The notes beneath the pieces were generated by a model that saw only the letters and a list, made by a program, of their open reading frames with translations, was not told the DNA's origin and did not search any database. A stretch of DNA of 64,000 nucleotides from Dactylis glomerata (lineage: Eukaryota > Streptophyta > Magnoliopsida > Poales > Poaceae), in contig QXEO01000211.1 of assembly GCA_007115705.1 (NCBI GenBank), positions 737,583 through 801,582 of the forward strand, given 5' to 3'. Below are positions 54,801 to 64,000 of the stretch, piece by piece (position 1 is the first letter of the stretch; every line of letters begins with the position of its first letter). The position numbers and the translations under genes were made by a program.

Positions 54801-57800
54801 TGTACGTCTAAAGAGGTTGACACCTCGGAGATAGATGTTTCCTCTCTAAGCACCCTAACACATGTAACTAAATATATTCGGGGAAAGTGATAGCTTTGGG
54901 GGGATTCCTACTCTTCTCAGGCTCCGCGTACATCGAAACTCTAGCTAGGTGGGCCCGCGCGGTCTACCCCTTTGACTTCCCTCCAACGATGGTTGACCGG
55001 TGTACCTTTTTACTTTATTTTGTGTGGTTAGGCAATAGGGGCATGGAACAACACCGTGGAGTCCAAGATCCCCCCTAGTAGACCCGTCGTGGGAGTTTCC
55101 TGCCCTACGCCCGAGATTTTCGAGAGTGTTATCGCATGTGTACGTCTGAAGAGGGTGACACCTCGGAAATAGATGTTGCCTCTCTAAACACTCAAACACA
55201 CATAACTACATATATTAGGGGAAAGTGATAGCTTTGGGGGGATTCCTACTCTTCTCAAGCTCCGCGTACATCGAAACTCTAGCCAGGTGGGCCCACGCGG
55301 TCTACCCCTTTGACTTCCCTCCAACGATGGTTGACCGGTGGACCTTTTTATTTTATTTTGTTTGGTTACGCAATAGGAGCATGGTACAACACCATGGAGT
55401 CCAAGATCCGCCCAAGTAGACCCGTCGTGGGAGATTCATGCCCTACGCCTGAGATTTTCGAGTGTTATCGCATGTGTACGTCTGAAGAGGGTGGCACCTC
55501 GGAGATAGTTGTTGCCTCTCTAAACACCCTAACACACATAGCTACATATATTAGGGGAAAGTGATAGCTTTGGGGGGATTCCTACTCTTCTCAGGCTCCG
55601 CGTACATCGAAACTCTAGCTAGGTGGGCCCGCGCGGTCTACCCCTTTGACTTCCCTCCAATGATGGTTGACCGGTGGACCTTTTTACTTTATTTTGTTTG
55701 GTTACGCTATAGGAGCATGGAACAACACCGTGGAGTCCAAGATCCCCCTAGTAAACCCGTCGTGCGAGTTTCCTGCCCTACGCCCGAGATTTTCGATAGT
55801 GTTATCGCATGTGTGTGAAGAGGGTGACACCTCGGACATAGATGTTGCCTCTCTAAGCACCCTAACACACATAGCTACATATATTAGGGGAAAGTGATAG
55901 CTTTGGGGGGATTCCTACTCTTCTCAGGCTCCACGTACATCGGAACTCTAGCCAGGTGGGCCCGCGCGGTCTACCCCTTTGACTTCCCTCCTACGATGGT
56001 TTACCGGTGGACCTTTTTAGTTTATTTCGTTTGGTTAGGCAATAGGAGCACATAACAATATCGTGGAGTCCAAGAGCCCACCTAGTAGACCCGTCGTGGG
56101 AGTTTCCTGCCCTACACCCGAGATTTCCGAGAGTGTTATCGCATGTGTGTGAAGAGGGTGACACCTCGAAGATAGATGTTGCCTATCTAAGCACCCTAAC
56201 ACATGTAGCTACATATATTAGGGAGAAAGTGATAGCTTTGGGGGATTCCTACTACTGTCAGGCTCTGCGTAGATCGAAACTCTAGCCATGTGGGCCCGCG
56301 CGGTCTACCCCTTTGACTTCCCTGCATAGACGGTTGACCGATGGACCTTTTCACTTTATTTTATTTGGTTAGGCAATAGGAGCACATAACAACACCGTGG
56401 AGGCCAAGAGCCCCCACTAGTAGACCCATCGTCGGAATTTCCCACCTTGCGCCCGAGATTTTCAAGAGTGTTATCGCATGTGTCCAAAGAGGGTGACACG
56501 TCGGAGGTAGATGTTGCCTCTATAAGCACCCTAACACACGTAGCTACATATATTAGGGGAAAGTGATAGCTTTGGGGGGATTCCTACTCTTCTCAGGCTC
56601 CGCGTACATCGAAACTCTAGCCAGGTGTGCCCGCGTGGTCTACCCCTTTGACTTCCCTCCAACGAGGGTTGACCGATGGACCTTTTTACTTTATTTTGTT
56701 TGGTTAGGCTATAGGAGCATGGAACAACACCGTGGAGTCCAAGATCCCCCAAGTAAACCCGTCGTGGGAGTTTCCCACCCTACGCCCGAGATTTTCGAGA
56801 GTGTTATCGCATGTGTACGTCTAAAGAGGGTGACACCTAGGAGATAGATGTTGCATCTCTAAACACCCTAGCACACATAACTACATATATTAGGGGAAAG
56901 TGATAGCTTTGGGGGGATTCCTACTCTTCTCAGGCTCCGCGTTCATCGAAACTCTAGCCAGGTGGGCCCGCGCGGTCTATCCCTTTGACTTCCCTCCAAC
57001 GATGGTTGACTGGTGGACCGTTTTACTTTATTTTATTTGGTTAGGCTATAGGAGCACGGAAAAACACCATGGAGTCCAAGAGCCCCCCTAGTAGACCCGT
57101 CATGGGAGTTTACCGCCCTACGCCCAAGATTTTCGAGAGTGTTATCGCATGTGTACGTCTAAAGAGGGTGACACCTCGGAGATAGATGTTTCCTCTCTAA
57201 GCACCCTAACACATGTAACTAAATATATTCGGGGAAAGTGATAGCTTTGGGGGGATTCCTACTCTTCTCAGGCTCCGCGTACATCGAAACTCTAGCTAGG
57301 TGGGCCCGCGTGGTCTACCCCTTTGACTTCCCTCCAACGACGGTTGACCGGTGTACCTTTTTACTTTATTTTGTTTGGTTAGGCAATAGGGGCATGGAAC
57401 AACACCGTGGAGTCCAAGATCCCCCCTAGTAGACCCGTCGTGGGAGTTTCCTGCCCTACGCCCGAGATTTTCGAGAGTGTTATCGCATGTGTACGTCTGA
57501 AGAGGGTGACACCTCGGAGATAGATGTTGCCTCTCTAAACACCCTAACACACATAACTACATATATTAGGGGAAAGTGATAGCTTTGGGGGGATTCCTAC
57601 TCTTCTCAGGCTCCGCGTACATCGAAACTCTAGCCAGGTGGGCCCACACGGTCTACCCCTTTGACTTCCCTCCAACGATGGTTGACCGGTGGACCTTTTT
57701 ACTTTATTTTGTTTGGTTACGCAATAGGAGCATGGTACAACACCGTGGAGTCCAAGATCCCCCCAAGTAGACCCGTCGTGGGAGTTTCCTGCCCTACGCC

Positions 57801-60800
57801 CGAGATTTTCGAGTGTTATCGCATGTGTACGTCTGAAGAGGGTGACACCTTGGAGATAGTTGTTGCCTCTCTAAACACCCTAACACACATAGCTACATAT
57901 ATTAGGGGAAAGTGATAGCTTTGGGGGGATTCCTACTCTTCTCAGGCTCCGCGTACATCGAAATACTACCTAGGTGGGCCCGCACGGTCTACCCCTTTGA
58001 CTTCCCTCCAATGACGGTTGACCGGTGGACCTTTTTACTTTATTTTTTTTGGTTACGCTATAGGAGCATGGAACAACACCGTGGAGTCCAAGATCCCCCT
58101 AGTAAACCCGTCGTGGGAGTTTCCCGCCCTACGCCCGAGATTTTCGATAGTGTTATCGCATGTGTGTGAAGAGGGTGACACCTCGAAGATAGATGTTGCC
58201 TATCTAAGCACCCTAACACATGTAGCTACATATATTAGGGAGAAAGTGATAGCTTTGGGGGATTCCTACTACTGTCAGGCTCTGCGTAGATCGAAACTCT
58301 AGCCATGTGGCCCGCGCGGTCTACCCCTTTAACTTCCCTGCAACGACGGTTGACCGATGGACCTTTTCACTTTATTTTGTTTGGTTAGGCAATAGGAGCA
58401 CATAACAACACCGTGGAGGCCAAGAGCCCCCACTAGTAGACCCATCGTTGGAGTTTCCCACCTTGCGCCCGAGATTTTCGAGAGTGTTATCGCATGTGTC
58501 TAAAGAGGGTGACACGTCGGAGGTAGATGTTGCCTCTATAAGCACCCTAACACACGTAGCTACATATATTAGGGGAAAGTGATAGCTTTGGGGGGATTCC
58601 TACTCTTCTCAGCCTCCGCGTACATCGAAACTCTAGCCAGGTGTGCCCGCGTGGTCTACCCCTTTGACTTCCCTCCAACGAGGGTTGACCGATGGACCTT
58701 TTTACTTTATTTTGTTTGGTTAGGCTATAGGAGCATGGAACAACACCGTGGAGTCCAAGATCCCCCTAGTAAACCCGTCGTGGGAGTTTCCCGCCCTACG
58801 CCCGAGATTTTCGAGAGTGTTATCGCATGTGTACGTCTAAAGAGGGTGACACCTAGGAGATAGATGTTGCGTCTCTAAACACCCTAACACACATAACTAC
58901 ATATATTAGGGGAAAGTGATAGCTTTGGGGGGATTCCTACTCTTCTCAGGCTCCGCGTTCATCGAAACTCTAGCCAGGTGGGCCCACGCAGTCTATCCCT
59001 TTGACTTCCCTCCAACGATGGTTGACTGGTGGACCTTTTTACTTTATTTTACTTGGTTAGGCTATAGGAGCACAGAAAAACACCATGGAGTCCAAGAGCC
59101 CCCCTAGTAGACCTGTAATGGGAGTTTACCGCCCTACGCCCAAGATTTTCGAGAGTGTTATCGCATGTGTACGTCTAAAGAGGGTGACACCTCGGAGATA
59201 GATGTTTCCTCTCTAAGCACCCTAACACATGTAACTAAATATATTTGGGGAAAGTGATAGCTTTGGGGGGATTCCTACTCTTCTCAGGCTCCGCGTACAT
59301 CGAAACTCTAGCTAGGTGGGCCCGCGTGGTCTACCCCTTTGACTTCCCTCCAACGATGGTTGACCGGTGTACCTTTTTACTTTATTTTTTTGGTTAGGCA
59401 ATAGGGGCATGGAAAAACACCGTGGAGTCCAAGATCCCCCCTAGTAGACCCGTCGTGGGAGTTTCCTGCCCTACGCCCGAGATTTTCGAGAGTGTTATCG
59501 CATGTGTACGTCTGAAGAGGGTGACACCTCGGAGATAGATGTTGCCTCTCTAAACACCCTAACACACATAACTACATATATTAGGGGAAAGTGATAGCTT
59601 TGGGGGGATTCCTACTCTTCTCAGGCTCCGTGTACATCGAAACTCTAGACAGGTGGGCCCACGCGGTCTACCCCTTTGACTTCCCTCCAACGATGGTTGA
59701 CCGGTGGACCTTTTTACTTTATTTTGTTTGGTTACGCAATAGGAGCATGGTACAACACCGTGGAGTCCAAGATCCCCCCAAGTAGACCCGTCGTGGGAGT
59801 TTCCTGCCCTACGCCCGAGATTTTCGAGTGTTATCGCATGTGTACATCTGAAGAGGGTGACACCTTGGAGATAGTTGTTGCCTCTCTAAACACCCTAACA
59901 CACATAGCTACATATATTAGGGGAAAGTGATAGCTTTGGGGGCATTCCTACTCTTCTCAGGCTCCACGTACATCGAAACACTACCCAGGTGGTCCTGTGC
60001 GGTCTACCCCTTTGACTTCCCTCCAATGATGGTTGACCGGTGGACCTTTTTACTTTATTTTGTTTGGTTACGCTATAGGAGCATGGAACAACACCGTGGA
60101 GTCCAAGATCCCCCTAGTAAACCCGTCGTGGGAGTTTCCCGCCCTACGCCCGAGATTTTCGATAGTGTTATCGCATGTGTGTGAAGAGGGTGACACCTCG
60201 GACATAGATGTTGCCTCTCTAAGCACCCTAACACACGTAGCTACATATATTAGGGGAAAGTGATAGCTTTGGGGGGATTCCTACTCTTCTCAGGCTCCGC
60301 GTACATCGGAACTCTAGCCAGGTGGGCCCACGCGGTCTACCCCTTTGACTTCCCTCCTACGATGGTTTACCGGTGGACCTTTTTAGTTTATTTTGTTTGG
60401 TTAGGCAATAGGAGCACATAACAACATCGTGGAGTCCAAGAGCCCACCTAGTAGACCCGTCGTGGGAGTTTCCTGCCCTACACCCGAGATGTTCAAGAGT
60501 GTTATCGCATGTGTGTGAAGAGGGTGACACCTCGAAGATAGATGTTGCCTATCTAAGCACCCTAACACATGTAGCTACATATATTAGGGAGAAAGTGATA
60601 GCTTTGGGGGATTCCTACTACTCTCAGGCTCTGCGTAGATCGAAACTCTAGCCATGTGGGCCCGCGTGGTCTACCCCTTTGTATTCCCTGCAACGATGGT
60701 TGACCGGTGGACCTTTTCACTTTATTTTGTTTGGTTAGGCAATAGGAGCACATAACAACACCGTGGAGGCCAAGAGCCCCCACTAGTAGACCCATCGTCG

Positions 60801-63800
60801 GAGTTTCCCACCTTACGCCCGAGATTTTCGAGAGTGTTATCGCATGTGTCTAAAGAGGGTGACACGTCGGAGGTAGATGTTTCCTCTATAAGCACCCTAA
60901 CACACGTAGCTACATATATTAGGGGAAAGTGATAGCTTTGGGGGGATTCCTACTCTTCTCAGGATCCGCGTACATCGAAACTCTAGCTAGGTGTGCCAGT
61001 GCGGTCTACCCCTTTGACTTCCCTCCAACGAGGGTTGACCGATGGACCTTTTTACTTTATTTTGTTTGGTTAGGCTATAGGAGCATGGAACAACACCGTG
61101 GAGTCCAAGATCCCCCTAGTAAACCCGTCGTGGGAGTTTCCCGCCCTACGCCTGAGATTTTCGAGAGTGTTATCGCATGTGTACGTCTAAAGATGGTGTC
61201 ACCTCGGAGATAGATGTTGCCTCTCTAAACACCCTAACACACGTAACTACATATATTAGGGGAAAGTGATAGCTTTGGGGGGATTCCTACTCTTCTCAGG
61301 CTCCGCATTCATCGAAACTCTAGACAGGTGGGCCCGCGTCTACCCCTTTGACTTCCCTCCAACGATGGTTGACCGATGGACCTTTTTACTTTATTTTGTT
61401 TGGTTAGGCAATAGGAGCATTGAACAACACCGTGGAGTCCAAGCGCCCCCCTAGTAGACCCGTCGTGGGAGTTTCCCGCCCTACGCCCGAGATTTTTGAG
61501 AGTGTTATCGCATGTGTACGTCTGAAGAGGGTGACACCTCGGAGATAGATGTTGCCTCTCTAAACACCCTAACACACATAACTACATATATTAGGGGAAA
61601 GTGATAGCTTTGGGGGGATTCCTACTCTTCTCAGGCTTCGCGTACATCGAAACTCTAGCCAGGTGGGCCGGCACGGTCTACCACTTTGACTTCCCTCCAA
61701 TGATGGTTGACCAGTGGACCTTTTTGCTTTATTTTGTTTGGTTACGCAATAGGAGCATGGTACAACACCGTGGAGTCCAAGATCCCCCCAAGTAGACCCG
61801 TCGTGGGAGTTTCCTGCCCTACGCCCGAGATTTTCAAGTGTTATCGCATGTGTACGTCTGAAGAGGGTGACACCTCGGAGATAGTTCTTGCCTCTCTAAA
61901 CACCATAACACACATAGCTACATATATTAGGGGAAAGTGATAGCTTTGGGGGGATTCCTACTCTTCCCAGGCTCCGCGTACATCGAAATACTAGCCAGGT
62001 GGGCCCGCGCGGTCTACCCCTTTGACTTCCCTCCAATGACGGTTGACCGGTCGGCCTTTTTACTTTATTTTGTTTGGTTACGCTATAGGAGCATGGAACA
62101 ACACCGTGGAGTCCAAGATCCCCCTAGTAAACCCGTCGTGGGAGTTTCCCGCCCTACGCCCGAGATTTTCGAGAGTGTGATCGCATGTGTGTGAAGAGGG
62201 TGACACCTTGGAGATAGATGTTGCCTCTCTAAGCACCCTAACACATGTAGCTACATATATTAGTGGAAAGTGATAGCTTTGGGGGATTTCTACTCTTCTC
62301 AGGCTTCGCGTACATCAGAACTCTAGCCAGCTGGGCCCGCATGGGTTACCCCTTTGACTTCCCTCCAACGATGGTTTACCGGTGGATCTTTTTAGTTTAT
62401 TTTGTTTGGTTAGGCAATAGGAGCACATAACAACACCGTGGAGTCCAAGAGCCCACCTAGTAGACCCGTCGTGGGAGTTTCCTGCCCTACACCCGAGATT
62501 TCCGAGAGTGTTATTGCATGTGTGTGAAGAGGGCGACACCTCGAAGATAGATGTTGCCTATCTAAGCACCCTAACACATGTAGCTACATATATTAGGGAG
62601 AAAGTGATAGCTTTGGGGGATTCCTACTACTGTCTGGCTCTGCGTAGATCGAAACTCTAGCCATGTGGGCCCGCGCGGTCTACCCCTTTGACTTCCCTGC
62701 AATGACGGTTGACCGATGGACCTTTTCACTTTATTTTGTTTGGTTAGGCAATAGGAGCACATAACAACACCATGGAGGCCAAGAGCCCCCACTAGTAGAC
62801 CCATCGTCGGAGTTTCCCACCTTGCGCCCAAGATTTTCGAGAGTGTTATCGCATGTGTCTAAAGAGGGTGACACGTCGGAGGTAGATGTTGCCTCTATAA
62901 GCACCCTAACACACGTAGCTACATATATTAGGGGAAAGTGATAGCTTTGGGGGGATTCCTACTCTTCTCAGGCTCCGCGTACATCGAAACTCTAGCCAGG
63001 TGTGCCCGCGCGGTCTACCCCTTTGACTTCCCTCCAACAAGGGTTGACCGATGGACCTTTTTACTTTATTTTGTTTGGTTAGGCTATAGGAGCATGGAAC
63101 AACACCGTGGAGTCCAAGATCCCCCTAGTAAACCCATCGTGGGAGTTTCCCGCCCTACGCCCGAGATTTTTGAGAGTGTTATCGCATGTGTACGTCTAAA
63201 GAGTGTGACACCTCGGAGGTAGATGTTGCCTCTCTAAACAGCCTAACACACGTAACTACATATATTAGGGGAAAGTGATAGCTTTGGGGGGATTCCTACT
63301 CTTCTCAGGCTCCGCGTTCATCGAAACTCGAGCCAGGTGGGCCCGCGCGGTCTACCCCTTTGACTTCCCTCCAACGATGGTTGACCTATGGACCTTTTTA
63401 CTTTATTTTGTTTGGTTAGGAAATAGGAGCATTGAACAGCACCGTGGAGTCCAAGAGCCCCCCTAGTAGACCCGTCGTGGGAGTTTCCTGCCCTACGCCC
63501 GAGATTTTCGAGAGTGTTAACGCATGTGTACGTCTGAAGAGGGTGACACCTCGGAGATAGATGTTGCCTCTCTAAACACCCTAACACACATAACTACATA
63601 TATTAGGGGAAAGTGATAGCTTTAGGGGGATTCCTACTCTTCTCAGGCTCCGCGTACATCGAAACTCTAGCCAGGTGGGCCCGCGCAGTCTACCCCTTTG
63701 ACTTCCCTCCAACGACGGTTGACCGGTGGACCTTTTTACTTTATTTTATTTGGTTACGCAATAGGAGCATGGTACAACACCGTGGAGTCCAAGATCCCCC

Positions 63801-64000
63801 CAAGTAGACCCGTCGTGGGAGTTTCCTGCCCTACGCCCGAGATTTTCGAGTGTTATCGCATGTGTACGTCTGAAGAGGGTGACACCTTGGAGATAGTTGT
63901 TGCCTCTCTAAACACCCTAACACACATAGCTACATATATTAGGGGAAAGTGATAGCTTTGGGGGGATTCCTACTCTTCTCAGGCTCCGCGTACATCGAAA
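51889..64000 (+). repeat. satellite array S4, running off the window
   Basis: About 36 monomers of 335-338 bp in the same orientation as S1-S3. The same subtype order recurs at spacings of 2,351 (54212 to 56563), 2,016 (56563 to 58579), 2,350 (58579 to 60929) and 2,009 bp (60929 to 62938), that is 7, 6, 7 and 6 monomers. Private variants mark units, for example ACCTAGGAGATAGATGTTG (54484, 56836, 58852) and AACTAAATATATTCGGGG (54865, 57216). No other gene or element interrupts it. Confidence 0.95.

Noticed and set aside
9257..63952. Dozens of 60-112 codon frames with related peptides (IALGGFLLFSGSAYIETLAR type on +, LSPRCHPLQTYTCDNTLEN type on -)
   Set aside because: They repeat with the monomer period on both strands, shift frame between monomers and break with each small indel. 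They are shadows of the satellite, not genes.
4248..64000. CRISPR-like array or rDNA spacer subrepeats
   Set aside because: There are no short repeats with unique spacers, no cas genes and no rRNA sequence. The ~337 bp head-to-tail monomers are an ordinary plant satellite.

Overview
The window is nuclear plant DNA, most likely from a large-genome grass. The evidence is an intact Ty3/gypsy chromovirus with a Met-tRNA primer site, Helitron-like ends with the hairpin-plus-CTAG form common in grasses, a CACTA-like palindrome, and a very large tandem satellite. I see no ordinary host protein gene, rRNA gene or tRNA gene. The species and any published name of the satellite cannot be told from sequence alone.

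Layout. 1-2944: AT-rich non-coding DNA with two Helitron-like 3' ends arranged head to tail (1219 and 2944) and a possible captured exon (140-214). 2945-4247: non-coding DNA with a GC-rich minisatellite and a perfect GCCGACGGC-type palindrome. 4248-5323: first block of a ~335-338 bp satellite. 5324-8041: a tandem copy of 2604-5323, which places a second copy of the non-satellite flank inside the array. 6966-28700: main satellite array, with an exact-looking 5,013 bp (15-monomer) tandem duplication (6978-11990 / 11991-17003) and 6- and 12-monomer higher-order repeats (17.3-27.3 kb). 28701-33729: 5' part of a long-LTR chromovirus. 33730-38899: satellite. 38900-51888: complete 12,989 bp copy of the same chromovirus with 5-bp target duplications (CCTAC). 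51889-64000: satellite running off the window.

How the parts relate. The truncated and complete retrotransposons sit in the same base of the same satellite context, so they look like one insertion that was later copied as a passenger when the array duplicated. The chimeric join gag/satellite at 33729/33730 is the duplication junction. The two duplication units (16159-33729 and 33730-43925) differ by 7,375 bp, which is 22 monomers, so later gain or loss was in whole repeats.

The complete element has 3.58 kb LTRs with a TATA box. A consensus splice donor lies about 270 bp downstream of that box. It also has a primer-binding site, an extra upstream ORF for an acidic coiled-coil protein, and one uninterrupted 1,503-codon gag-protease-RT-RNaseH-integrase-chromodomain ORF. 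Splice-acceptor-like sequences end exactly at the ATG of both ORFs. This suggests that spliced mRNAs from the LTR donor could deliver each start codon directly, and it is the most testable new idea in the window.
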